A DNA stretch of 64,000 nt from positions 9,122,767 through 9,186,766 of the forward strand of contig CM028382.1 in the NCBI GenBank assembly GCA_013146195.2, read 5' to 3'. Positions 47,945 through 59,635 of the stretch are shown piece by piece; positions within the stretch are counted from its first letter, which is position 1, and every line of letters starts with the position of its first letter. The DNA is from Codonopsis lanceolata. Its lineage: Eukaryota > Streptophyta > Magnoliopsida > Asterales > Campanulaceae. The notes below the pieces were generated by a model that had not been told where the DNA came from, made no database searches, and saw only the letters and a list, made by a program, of their open reading frames with translations. A program made the position numbers and the translations under genes.

Positions 47945-48460
47945 AATTTGTGCATTGCGATGCACCAATTTGTACATCACAATGCATCAATTGGTGCATA
48001 TTTTCGAAAATCAATCAATTTGTGCATCACGATGCATCAATTTGTGCATATTTACGGAAATCAACTAATCATTTTATATTTAATCTATTTGATTCATGTC
48101 TTAATTACAATATCAAATAAAATAAGAAAAACTTTGATTACATATTTATGGAAATCAATCAATCAATTTATATTCAATCTATTTTATTCCTACCTTAATT
48201 ACAATATCAAGAAAATAAAGAAACTTTGACTACATATTTACAAAAATCAATCAATCTATCTATAAATGTCTTACCTTAATTACAATCTCAATGAAAATAA
48301 GGAACCTTTTACTATAAATATAACTATTCATTTACAAATGACTGCCTTAATTGGATTTGATTTTGTGCATCGTGATGCAAAATCGATGATGTAGAAAATA
48401 AATTGGAATTGTGATGCACAAATTGGATTCGATTTGTGCATCGTGATGCAAAATTGATGC
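47945..48460. repeat. Degenerate GCATCGYGATGC palindrome cluster, part 1
   Basis: TTGTGCATCACGATGCATCA, TTGTGCATCGTGATGCAAAA and similar words recur at about 40-60-bp spacing at the two edges of the block (47945-48060 and 48360-48455). Each is itself nearly palindromic. Between them lies AT-rich sequence with a repeated ATTTACGGAAATCAA-type word. Confidence 0.8.
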
Positions 48461-49009
48461 ATGAACCAATACTTTTATGCATGTGTGTTTGGTTGGGTAT
48501 CATATTCTTTTTGTCCCAAAAAATGTATTTTTCCAGTTAAAAAAAATTGGTGGACTGGAGCGGTTAAAAATTATTAGAAAGAGACTGACTCGAATTTACC
48601 CTAATTTTATAACACCACACTGCATAGATCTTAGGAGAAATTTTTGGTCGGTACCTTTTCCCAAACATTTTTTCGCTACAGTCTCCGATTATTGTTTTCA
48701 CCCGCGAAAGTCCATTTTCGAAATATTGCTCCTAAAATGCCTATATCGTCTTCTTCCATTAGCTCAGGCCAACACTTTAGAGTTCGAAAATCACGATTGT
48801 TGCACAACGAAACAGGGATCGACCTGCCAAGTCAGGGGGTCGATGGGGAAGCTCCCCTTTGTTGGGGTTAAGGGGCGATGCCCCAAAAAGGTAACAATTT
48901 TTATGATTCTTTAAGTACGAAATTGTAATGGACATGTGTTGGGTTTGAGGATTTTTTAGTAAGGATGAATACGAAAGAGGAGAAAGAGGAAATGAAAGTC
49001 TAGTTCAAT

Positions 49010-49800
49010 ATTTGCAGCGCGATGCATGAATTAGTTGCTTGACTTGATTCATCGCGGTGCATAAATTAGATTAGGTAATTTACATTGATGTATCGCGATG
49101 CATAAAAGTGGTGCGATGTGATGCAAAATTTGACTTGGTAATTTAAATCGATCATCGCGGTGCATGAACCCCGATGTAAAATTGGAATATGCATCACGGT
49201 GCAAAAATTGATGCAATTTAAATTGATGTAGCTCGATGCATTTGAGTGAGTGATCTGTAGCATGCCTCAGGCTCATTAAGGGTATCATGGTCTTTTTGCC
49301 CCCAAAATAGACTTTTTTCTATTAAAAAAACATCGTACACTGGAGCGATTGAAAACTTTGAGAAATGGACCGACCCGAATTTACCCCAAATAACATTGTG
49401 TATATAATTTATAGGAGAAATTGCGGGCCGATCCACCTTCTAAAGTTTTCAATCACTCCAGTCTCGTGTTTTTTTTTTCAACCAAAAAAGGACACTTTTG
49501 AGGGAATAAAAACTACGATACTCTTAATGAGTCTGTGGCACGCTGCGGAAATGCATCGCGGTGCATCAATTTTTACACCACGATGAATCCATTTAAATGG
49601 AATCAATTTTAAAAATAAAATTCAATTTTTGCACGCCGATACATAAAATTTTAATTACATAATTCAAATTGCATCGCTACATAAATTTTTATTTACCGCG
49701 ATGAATTAATTTTTACATTGCGATACATAAAATATCATCTAATCCATTTTTGTACCGCGATACATAAAATATCATCTAATTCATTTTTGCACCGTGATAC
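49010..49800. repeat. Degenerate GCATCGCGATGC palindrome cluster, part 2
   Basis: At least a dozen further copies (GTATCGCGATGCATAAAA, CATCGCGGTGCATGAA, GCATCGCGGTGCATCAA, TACCGCGATACATAAAA) at 49015-49245 and 49550-49800, on both sides of an inverted-repeat element at 49257-49548. Confidence 0.8.
49257..49548. repeat. Inverted-repeat (MITE-like) element between palindrome clusters
   Basis: GTAGCATGCCTCAGGCTCAT ... TTGAAAACTTT (left arm, to about 49360) is inverted as AAAGTTTTCAATCACTCCAG ... GCCACAG-complement (right arm, from about 49440). Arms are about 100 bp, roughly 80% by eye. Related single arms occur at 48493-48690 and 50045-50165. Confidence 0.7.
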
Positions 49801-50695
49801 AAAATGGTAATAAACCAGACCATGTCTTCCACTTTCTTCTTCCATCTCCTCCATTGTAAGCCTTCTTCTTCCCCTTCCTCCTCCACCTTTGTCCTATTGA
49901 AAAATCATTCAACTCATCACATATTTATTACAGTTTTGTACCTAATGAATCAAAAAACCGTTTACCTTTCGGGGATCCCCATTTCGTTACGCAACAATGA
50001 TGATTTTTGAATCTAATGTGTTTGCGAAGCTGTTGAATGAAACAATGACATTTTTGGCACAATATTTCGAAAAATTACATTTCTGGTTGAAAAAAAGTTT
50101 AGATGCTTGGAGGGGTTAGAAACTTTGTAAACGAGACCGACCATAATTTCACCCTAATTTATATTTAGGGCCCTTGCAAATGCGGAGATTCGGGGTTAAT
50201 TTGTAACATATCTGGGTCTTTTGTTAAGGTGTGATAAGAAAAACACTAGGTAAATGGGGTGGTTAGGCCACACGACAACACACCAACATTAGTGTAAGTA
50301 TTCGGGTCTTGGTAGCAAAAACAATTGATTTGTAAAGATTGGTCAAGGCACAGTGATAACATTAACCATTTTTCCTATTTTTGTTGGAGTTGTTTGAAAT
50401 ACCCCTTCCACAACCAATTACAACAATGTTTTCCTCCACAACTAGTGATATCAACTAGCTCACTCGAGCATCCATTAAGCTGATATAATACCAACATCGT
50501 GTCTATGGTACGGGCAGAGAATCTAGTATATACAAAAGTAAGCAAGTTAATCACCTTGTAGACTTGTGGTGTATCCTTTCCTTTCAACTAAACTTTTTGG
50601 GTGGCCGGTGAATGGAGGAGGAGGGAGACCTATCGGGAAGATTTCTTTATTATATTATCACTTCAAATTTGTGAAATTACAATATAACCACGCTT

Positions 50696-51515
50696 AGAGG
50701 CAGATATAGGGGTTTTGAGTAGGGCTCAATCCCACTTCAAGTTTTTCCCAATTCCCCCCTTCTTGGTAAAAGTTCACTATACTATTTTAAGATGTTTCAT
50801 TTAAAGAGTCAACTTTCAAATAAAGATGTTTATCATCTTTATAAATTTCAACTTTACCCTCCACAGTTGTATTAACAAAGATTTATACTCAAACAATTTT
50901 GTAATTATGATCAATTATCCAAAGTCTGATGACAACCTTACCGAAATAGGCGGACTCAGAGAGTAAATTAGTCCATTCGGTTCAGTGTCATTTCCTACCA
51001 AAGGAAACAACAAACATATATCATTCACTCGTTAATCAAAATATTTTATAACTCTCGTTTAACTTTTTAGATTTATAGGCTTTGATAGTCTGAGTATATG
51101 ATAAATATATAATATTTACATGTTAAGTTTGTAGTAACTATGTGTATAACTTTATATTTTGTACACATTTTAGTCGCAAAATATAGAAATTTAATTTAAT
51201 TGTTTAGTCGTTATCCTTAAAATACTTGAAAATGTTGTTTTTTTGTGTTTAATATAAATTGTATATATTTGTGTTTCATTTTGACTTAGTTTATTGTCTT
51301 CTAAAATTATTTAAGTATTGGTTCTTAAAAAAATGATGATTTTTATGACGTTAAAAAAAAAAGGTACTTGACTTGTTAAGTTATAACCATGAACTATTAC
51401 ACTTGTTCTTGCCTTTCAATTTTAGCACTACCCTTTTATGCTTAGAAATGTTATTATGTTTGAAAAAGTTGTTAAATATCAAGCCCATGTGGCATCAAAA
51501 TTTTGGATCTGCCAC
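50696..51515. mobile_element. Probable hAT-type non-autonomous element, 820 bp
   Basis: Ends AGAGGCAGATATAGGGG and TTTTGGATCTGCCAC are imperfect inverted repeats resembling the CAGTGGCGGATC family at 5678. Flanks CCACGCTT (50688-50695) and CGACGCTT (51516-51523) match 7/8. A Stowaway-like copy (about 50748-50966) lies inside. Confidence 0.55.
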
Positions 51516-51563
51516 CGACGCTTAATGAAAAATAACATATTGCAAACCAGGTAGCGCTATATA

Positions 51564-52130
51564 GCCCCCCAATGCTATAAGTTGACCCCTAAAATCTAAA
51601 ATTCCCAAGTTACCTTTCCTTCATCCAAACTTACCCCCTTCACAGCCTCCTCTTTTCCCATGCCCTCACCGCCTCCCTCCCAATATTCCAATGTTTCTTC
51701 CTTCCCATCCCCCATCATAGTATATTCCTTCCATCACCAGTACCACCAACCTAGTACATAGCTCACACCTCCAAGCACCTCCCCTCTTCCCCGTCTCTTC
51801 CTCTTTTAAAAAATAAAATAAATCAATTCAAGGGTTGTTTGGCCATCGGCGATCGAACAGCCTTATTGCCGAACAACACAGGGTTGATTGGTCGACCAGA
51901 GCCGAATAAACCTTTAATTATTATTTTTTTAAAGAGAGGGGGAGACGAGAAAGAAGGGAGGGGAGAAACAATGGATTGAGGGGAGGGAGGAGGCGATAGG
52001 GGGAAGGGAGGAGGCGGTGAGGGGGTGAGAAGGGAGGAGGCTGTGAAGGGGGGGGGGTAAGTTTGGATGAAGGGAATGGTAACTTATGAATTTTGGGTTT
52101 TGGGGGGTCAACTTATAGCAATGGGGGGGT
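51564..52130. repeat. Long inverted-repeat element, arms about 95 bp or more
   Basis: CCCCCCAATGCTATAAGTTG ... at 51564 is inverted at 52034-52130. CT-rich sequence in the left half mirrors GA-rich sequence in the right half up to about 51720/51940, so arms may approach 150 bp. No coding potential is seen. It lies 250 bp upstream of the presumed APTG1 leader. Confidence 0.75.
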
Positions 52131-52379
52131 GCCATTGAGATTATCGAAACGTTTGTACACTTTGTAGAGGTGGCGCTAGAACTTGGTCAAACTACAGGGG
52201 GTGATGCTGCATTTTAGCTATTCTTAGGCATTAACTTTTGGAAAAGATATGTGCAAGTCAGATGGGCGACTTGATAACCCAAAATAGTCGAGGGGCTATA
52301 ATGTATAATTTGCTCTATCTCCAAACTAGCAAGCGCGTAGTTTGAATGTGCAGGAAAATGTCTTTGGGTGGGAGCGCTG

Positions 52380-53695
52380 GGTTCCAAATCTCACAGTTAT
52401 GAGTAGAAACGAACTGGGAAAGGGAGAGCGGGAATTGGAGCTTTCTCTCAGAGTGCTCTCAGCCTATTCTCCGGCGGTATCTCCTTTCTCCGACTACCAT
52501 TAGGTATCTGTATCTCTCTGTGTATATTTGTATTCTCTTGAAATTGATGTGTTAGTGTCCATTGTAATACCTCAATAGCAACATTGTCTTGATGTTAGGG
52601 ACTCAATTTTGGCGTACTTTTTGTTAAACCTAATAGGAATCGGTATCTTTTTAAGGATTCTCATGATACAGTTGATCAATCATTTCATAGGGATTCGATA
52701 ATAGCTAAGAATAGATTGTCTTTTGATTTAATCTAAAATTCAATTTACAACATTCAATCATGGAAAAGGATTTACTTTTCTACAGTGAGAAATTTTGGTT
52801 ATTTGGTTCATTGGTTGGATAACTAATTTAGTTTGGAAACTTGAAATCAACTGGCTCGAAGCAGTAGAGACAGACGGTTAAAAAAATGACATATTTGATA
52901 TTTCAATCCAAAGTCGATTCCACAAGATGACACATAGGATGCCACCTTATTTGGTTTAAAAATTTTGGTACTTACTCGGTGCCTGTAGCATTACCCATTT
53001 CAAAATTCATATCTTGCTTTTGGGTGATACCAGTTATGGTTTTATGCCCCATGTTAGCCCCACCTTAGATCCTAATCGGCCTAATGCATACTCCAGGCCA
53101 CTAAGATCCTATGTTTCCAGGTCACCATACAATCCAACTTCTTGAACATGGTTTCAGCGACTTGAGTCCTTCCAGCCTAGGTCCCATACTCGTTGGTTAG
53201 GCCCCCAGGTAGGAACATTGCAAAGATTGCTGAGAATTGTCTGTCCTAACACATTTTTGAAACTTGATAGGATTGATCAAATAACTAAAATTCAAACTTG
53301 TGGAAGGATTTTAGCTAACATTAGCTGCTGCAGTTGTTTTTATTTTAATATATACATAATTACATATATCCCTTTGTTCTCATCAGAGAGTCCACTTTTG
53401 AAAAGTCTACTAATTAAGGGATATATTAGTATCCTTCAAGTTGGACATAATTACAACAAATTTTTTTGAGCGTACCCAAGATGGTAGAATGACATGTGGA
53501 GGGTAAAGTTAAAGGTTAAAGGAGATTGTAGACATAGTTTTTGAAAGTTGACTCTTTAAGTGGAAAATCTCAAAATATAATAGTGGATTCTTTTATCAGA
53601 ACAAGGGGGTATCTAAATTTCTCTTTGTACTTGAACTTTTGTAAACTCTTGTTTCATGACAGTTGCTTTGCTAATCCACCTGATTGCAATTAATA
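52380..53695 (+). promoter_or_regulatory. Putative 5'UTR of the GPI mannosyltransferase gene with a UTR intron
   Basis: A CT-rich, non-coding, leader-like stretch (about 52400-52503) ends at a good donor (CATTAG/GTATCTG, intron from 52504). A TGACAG acceptor at 53662 precedes the ATG by 33 nt. This gives a 1,159-nt 5'UTR intron. This is inference from splice signals and base composition. The intron contains a degraded Stowaway-like inverted repeat at about 53367-53612. Confidence 0.45.
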
Positions 53696-56600
53696 ATGAG
53701 ACAACGAAAGAATGCTGCTATATCAGCAGATACAGATGAAGCTGAATATCCTAAATCTTTCAAAGGAGAATACAAGACGAACCCAATTCCACTTAGTTCA
53801 TCAAAGAGAATATTTCTACTTTGTTTGGTTCTCCGGATAGTGAATTCTTTACTTGTACAAACATATTTCAACCCAGATGAGCACTGGCAAGCACTTGAAG
53901 TTGCTCATCGAATTACTTTCGGGTATAATCTTTTGTTATTCCTGTTTGATTTGTGTCAAATCTCAGCTTATTCATTAGCTAGCTATTTATGGTGTCTATT
54001 TCAATGATTAATATACAGATATGGACATTTAACATGGGAATGGAAAAAGGGAATTCGTAGCTACCTGCATCCAATGCTATTTGCTCTACTTTACAAAATT
54101 CTTGCCATTTTCCATCTTGATACTCCGTGGTTCATGGTAATTATACTCACATGTGTGTGTTTCTGTAGAGATGCTTTACTTTATATTCGTGATTTCATTT
54201 GGTTTACCTGTAAATATTCATTGATGTATCTGCTGTACATTTGCACACTGCCTCATAGATAAATTGGAGAGGATGTAGGCATATTATGCTTTCCATGCCT
54301 TTACATTTATAAGTCGTTAGACTAGACTAGAGTCATCAATTAATCCAAAATACATGGATAAAGGCATTTTTGGGTATGGAGATGATATGAGTGAAGATAT
54401 GCATATCAGTGAAATTTCAAACAAGTTCTGCTACAAGGACTCAGGTGCTGGTGTAGCCGTGTAGGTATGTGTCTAGAAGTCGGATCTGGGGTAAACCATG
54501 AATTTTCAGGTACTTCGACTCAGCTTAAAAGGGTTGAAAAATATGGTGTAGTTACTTGGGCACGACGTACGACTGTATATTTTAGACTTCATATACTATG
54601 TTAATGGAATATATTAAAACTTTGGGTGTCTATTTGAAATTTGTTACAGTTCAATAGCTGAATATTTGAAATTCCAACGACCTGGCTGAAAACATGAGAT
54701 GGAGTGTCCAGATTACACCTTGAAGAGTCTGCACAGATCCCTCACCTATGTCCGCTTGACGCTTGTCATGTTGAACAATTGTATGGAGTGAAATGAAGAA
54801 TCCTTGTTACACATCTTATAACATGACAATTTTTGACATGGAATTCGCTAGAGTTTTGGCATCCAAATTATATAGTAAATGTTTGTCGGAGGTTGATACC
54901 TGGAAGCATAGAAATGCTAGTTGTACCAAATTAACACGTTTGCTCTTCTTTTTGCTGATCTTGACAAGGCTGGTAGACAACTTATCATGAGTATTCATCA
55001 CTACCTTCTTGTTAATTTTGTAGACTCTTCTATGAGCATTTCCTGTGGTTTACCAGTGTTTTTGCTTCGATCTGGTATCTGATTTCTTTTGTGTCTTCAG
55101 ATTACTAATTTTGTAATATTCTTTCTAGTTCATCGGTCAACGATTTTGTAAAAATCCTCAGTAGGCAAGCAGAGCCCTTGATGAATAAGAAGAAAATAAC
55201 TTATTTGCTTTCCAACCCTTATCTTTATGTTATCCCTTCGTGGTCGCTCAGGTTATTTTCACGTACATCTAATCAGGACAATGATGTTCTTACTTTTCAC
55301 ATTCAAGATGCACATCATAAAGTTATGTTATCTTTTGCAGATTAATGCTCCATGGATGCTTCAATCTATGCTATCTGCAATCGGCGATCTCTACTTGTAC
55401 AAACTATCTCAAGTCCTATTTGATGACCACATTGCAAAGTGGGCAGTATCCTACTCTGTTTTTCTCTTACTGTTTAATATGCTGATATGGGCCTGGTGTC
55501 TTAATCTTTCGTTCTTAATAATATTGTATTACTTTGGAATTTTTATTGGGTTGGGAGCTCTTAAAGATGCTAAACCTTCTAAATAATAGTTTGGAAAGAT
55601 CTATATATGTTACCCATGATGTATGTCATACTTAATTATACTTCAGCTCTTCGCACAGTTGACGAACTGGTTTATGTTTTTCTGTATCCCACGTACTTTA
55701 TCAAATAGTTTGGAGACTGTCCTTACTATTGTGGGCCTATACTACTGGCCCAGTATGAGAGCGTCCTCCAGAAGAGCTCCCCTGGTTTCAAGAAAGTGGG
55801 GCTTAGTTGCAGCAGCATTAGCATGTGCTATTCGTCCAACAAGTGCTATTACATGGGTTTATGTTGGTGTTCTGGAGCTGTTTGTGACTCCTGATAGGCT
55901 AAAGTTCATTTTTCTTGAGGTTGCCCCTATTGGGTAGGTATAAATGCATAATGCTTTGTTAAGAATAGTGGCAAACCCAGATTGCTTTTCCCTTTAATGT
56001 CAACTTCAGATTTATCTTTCAAACATAACTAGAAAAAGGGCTGTGTCTTCTTCTCCTTTATTTGTTAAATAGGAGTCAGAGTGTGATGTCTTTGCCGTGA
56101 TGATCTTTTCCTGGTATTATGTTTTGTAGCGACATAACTATTTGCCTCCTTTGGCTGCAGTCATGGAGCCCTCACCGTCTTGGTTCTTTTTTCTAATTTA
56201 GATTAAATTCCCCAACCCCTTCCTTCCAGGGAGTGTTGTCTATTTTGAGATTGGTTTTTATCTACATACTTTTCTTGTTTGGAACTCTTGTTCTTGAGGG
56301 AGATTACTTCCAGGAATTTATTTTCTTTCTTCCTTTTCTCCTTAGCTTCAAATTGTGGTCAATTCTGAAAATACGCTCTACTCTTTAGACCTATATTCAA
56401 ATTGCTTGAAGATTTTCTACTCGGGCATTCATGGTGCTATGTAAAGAAGTAACAGACTTTTTAAGTCCTTTCCTTCCACAACTTTTTTTTTGATAAGTAA
56501 AGTATATTATAAACTAGCACCAAAAAGGTTGCGCGCCTTTGTACACTAGGAGTATACCCAACAATTAAATTATTAAAGTAAATTAAATCTATACAAGAAC

Positions 56601-58170
56601 TCTACAAAAGAAATGGAAGAGCTCACGCTCCCCTCCATCTTGGCCATCTCTGAGGAGCACCTTTCCTTCCACAACTATCATCGAAATCTTTATCATGATA
56701 TCTGACTTCCGGTTTAGGTTCTCTTTCAATGGTAATATGCTTACCTTGTGCTTTAACTCATGATATCAGGATATGTGTACTTGGACTGACGAGCGTACTG
56801 GACCGTTTGATGTATGGCTCGTGGGTCTTAGTGCCTCTTAATTTTCTGAAGTTCAACTTTCTTTCATCTGGCGGAGACTATTATGGAACTCACAAGTGGC
56901 ACTGGTACTTTACTCAGGGATTTCCAGTCATGATCTTTACTTTTCTGCCATTTTCAATTGCTGGCATCATGCAATCGAAACAATGGAAACTTTCAGGACT
57001 TATTTCATGGGTTTTAGGGCTTTATAGTGTGCTAGGGCACAAAGAATTCAGGTATGCCATTTGAATTCAGTCATATTAATCTGTGGTTGAGGCTACATTT
57101 CACACCCGCAGAATTGATTCTGAATAATATTTATCCATTGATTAATTAGATTACGAGTAACAGGTTTGTCCTCCCCGTGCTTCCAATATCTTTGATGTTC
57201 TCTGGTTATTCGTTAACCAAGATAAGTGGGCATGATTTGTCAAATGGTAAAAGGAAAAGATCTCCAAGTATACGTACCATAGGCTTCTCAAAAATTCAAG
57301 TGATCACCTTTTTCCTGCTTGCTACAAATCTTCCAATGGCTTTTTACATGAGTATGGTACATCAGGTACATTTTTTTTTCAATGAGCAATTATCTGATGC
57401 GATGTTGCATTCCAAGTAGTTTGCACTGCATTGATTAAGAATTTTTCTGTCCCCTAAGAATTCAGATGACACTTGGAATATCCTGCAGAAAGAACAATAT
57501 GGCATACAGTAGTGTTTCCTCCTTTTACTTGTTGGACTGATCCTTATATTTAAGTGATGAACAGAGAGTAACAGAGGATGTCATGAACTATCTTGCGAAA
57601 GAGGCTCTCAGTGGGAAAGTGAAGAGTATCCTTTTCCTGACACCATGTCACGCTACACCCTATTATTCAGCCCTGCATCAGAATCTTCCTATGCGCTTCT
57701 TGGACTGTTCTCCAAGGTATATAGTATTGAGTGTCAATATCTCGTGGTGACTCTTTCTTATGGTGTTATTCTGTTGTGCTGGTGCACTATTTCTTTGAAC
57801 TATGGCTCATTTTTTTGTTTTTATCAGTGAAGTGAAAGGAATCCCTGACGAGTCTGACAGATTCATGATGGACCCAGTCGGTTTTGCATCAGAATATGCA
57901 AAAAACTGGTCTCAACCTAGTCATGTCGTACTATTTGACTCAGAAGAAAAGCGGTTAAAGGATTTCCTAATCTCGCAATCTTTCATTGAGGTAAATCAAG
58001 CTATTTTTAATGAACTCTTTATGCTAAAGTTTTTTTTTATATGCGTATTATTGCTCTTCTCAAAAAGATACGGGTTATGGTTGCAGAGTAAAAGATTCTT
58101 TCATGCTCACTTTAAAGTGGACCGAGATCTCCAAGCTTCAGTTGTGGTGTATGCTCTGTCAGGCCACTGA
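53696..58170 (+). CDS. APTG1: GPI mannosyltransferase 3 (PIG-B/GPI10 family), nine coding exons
   Basis: ER-membrane GT-C (GT22) enzyme adding the third mannose to the GPI anchor core from dolichol-phosphate-mannose; the Arabidopsis orthologue APTG1 is needed for pollen-tube guidance. I spliced it by eye: 53696-53922, 54019-54136, 55341-55445, 55647-55933, 56770-57051, 57164-57365, 57565-57716, 57828-57990, 58087-58170. All introns are GT...AG, phases are consistent, and the 1,620 nt give 539 aa, the usual family length. Seen: hydrophobic segment at residues 39-58; FNPDEHWQALEVAH (58-71) with the luminal acidic pair DE (61-62) expected of GT-C catalysis; later landmarks include HPMLFALLYK, SAIGDLYLYKLS, RTLSNSLETVLT, DRLMYGSW, GGDYYGTHKWHWYFTQGFP and GHKEFRFVLPVLPIS. 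The C-terminal soluble part has FLTPCHATPYYS and MRFLDCSPSE. No frameshift or stop is present. The start is the first ATG after a likely UTR splice acceptor. Confidence 0.93.
56484..56659 (-). mobile_element. 5'-truncated LINE (or LINE-tailed SINE) inside intron 4 of APTG1
   Basis: A 176-bp insertion in the minus orientation. Its poly(A) appears as the T-run at 56484-56491, preceded in element orientation by the ACTTATC-type tail typical of plant LINE 3' ends. It is flanked by a perfect 17-bp direct repeat, CCTTTCCTTCCACAACT, at 56467-56483 and 56660-56676, the hallmark of target-primed reverse transcription. It lies inside the 55934-56769 intron, opposite to gene orientation. Confidence 0.85.
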
Positions 58171-58693
58171 CTCTTTACGTCAACACAAAGCAACCCTGGT
58201 TTTATATCTGATCCAGGCCAGTGACTCTTAAACTCAATTCAAGGCAAAGCTGGCTTTGTTTTCTGAATATTTTAATGCCTGGAGATTTTGTTTTGCTGTT
58301 TCTAAGATATTTACATTTATTTCTTCGTTTCAGCATCCTGTAATTTTGAACATTCCTACCTCGGTGGTCTAATATCTTGGGGAATTGAAAATATTTTTTA
58401 ATGCAAATTATCCATTTGTACGTTCTAACTCAAGATTGGTCAATGTTTCACTGCCCACTCCCCCCCCCCCCGGCCAGTTACTAGATTATGTCACTCTAGC
58501 CACCATGGCGGATCTGCCATACCAGTATACTGGAGTTTAGGTTTTTCCTCCAAGCCTTCAAAAGTTGAAAGTAGTGCTGAAAAAGTTGATTAGAGACTTC
58601 AAATTAATCATTTCTGGTATTTAAGTTTCACATATAACACTGATTCCCATATGCCTAGCTGAACTCAGTCTGAATCTGAACCTGAATACACCT

Positions 58694-58759
58694 TTTTTTT
58701 TATAGGTAAGTATGACCCCTTGTTGGTATGAGGATTGGAACCAAGGACCTCAAGGCCTA
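58694..58759 (-). mobile_element. Short SINE fragment downstream of APTG1
   Basis: A 66-bp insertion beginning with a T-run (poly(A) of a minus-strand element). In minus orientation it contains GGTTCCAATCC, a tRNA B-box-like motif. It is flanked by AATACACCT at 58685-58693 and 58760-58768. This fits a 5'-truncated tRNA-derived SINE with its target-site duplication. Confidence 0.6.
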
Positions 58760-59480
58760 AATACACCTGAGTGTTGAATAGACTTGTCAATGTATTTATT
58801 GTTTTGGTTTGTTAAGTTTGCACCAAGTTTAGCCGGAATTTCACCCATCTTTACTGGTACATAGTATAATAATAATTTAGCGCTCGATTTGTACGCAGGA
58901 ATAATTCGCTAATAAGTTGTACTATGACAGAAAACAAGTGTTGATCCAAACTAGAAGATGTCAGTGGCACCAAATAAACTAACTTTGTTGTCAGTGGATG
59001 ATTTAGAAGCCATAGTTATTACTCCCTCCATTTCACTCAAATGTTTCATGTCTAAGAGTCAAATATTTTAAGGATTAAAAGTAAATGTCCATTAATACAC
59101 CTAGTTTCAAGGATACTAGTTGTGCTAATGTTAGGTTCAATATTATAAAGATTGTGTGGAAACTAAACTTTTAGAGCATCCTCAATGCTATTATTCCTAT
59201 ACCATCTTCTTAGCCGGGTCCCACTGCCACATACACATTTTTCTCTTCTTATTCCATTTAAGAATATATCTCCCATTCCTAATCTTCTTATACATCTTCT
59301 TAGTTGGGTCCCACTGCTACATCATTAACTTTACACTTCAATCTTATTTTTATATTTCTCAAACAAATCAATAATTAAATTATAAATAATGACATTAATT
59401 AATTTATAAATAATACTATTATTCACAATTTAAATAATTTATAATTTAATTAATAAATTATCAATAAAATACATATTATA

Positions 59481-59635
59481 CAGAAAAACATTAAAGTTAC
59501 ATAAAAACATTAATTAAAGTTACATAAAAACATTAAAGTTACATAAAAACATTAATTAAAGTTACATAAAAACATTAATTAAAGTTCCATAAAAACTTTA
59601 ATTAAATAAAGTTACAGAAAAACATTAATAATTAA
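59481..59635. repeat. AAGTTACATAAAAACATTAATT tandem repeat
   Basis: About six imperfect copies of a 20-23-bp unit (GTTACATAAAAACATTAA) inside the left part of the Harbinger element, just 3' of its ORF. No other feature seen. Confidence 0.85.

Noticed and set aside
48477..48914. 145-codon plus-strand frame in the palindrome region
   Set aside because: Starts in the palindrome cluster and crosses an inverted-repeat arm that is duplicated nearby; no protein family recognised.
47945..49800. CRISPR-like array
   Set aside because: Repeats are degenerate, spacing is irregular, no cas genes, and the DNA is a plant nuclear genome.
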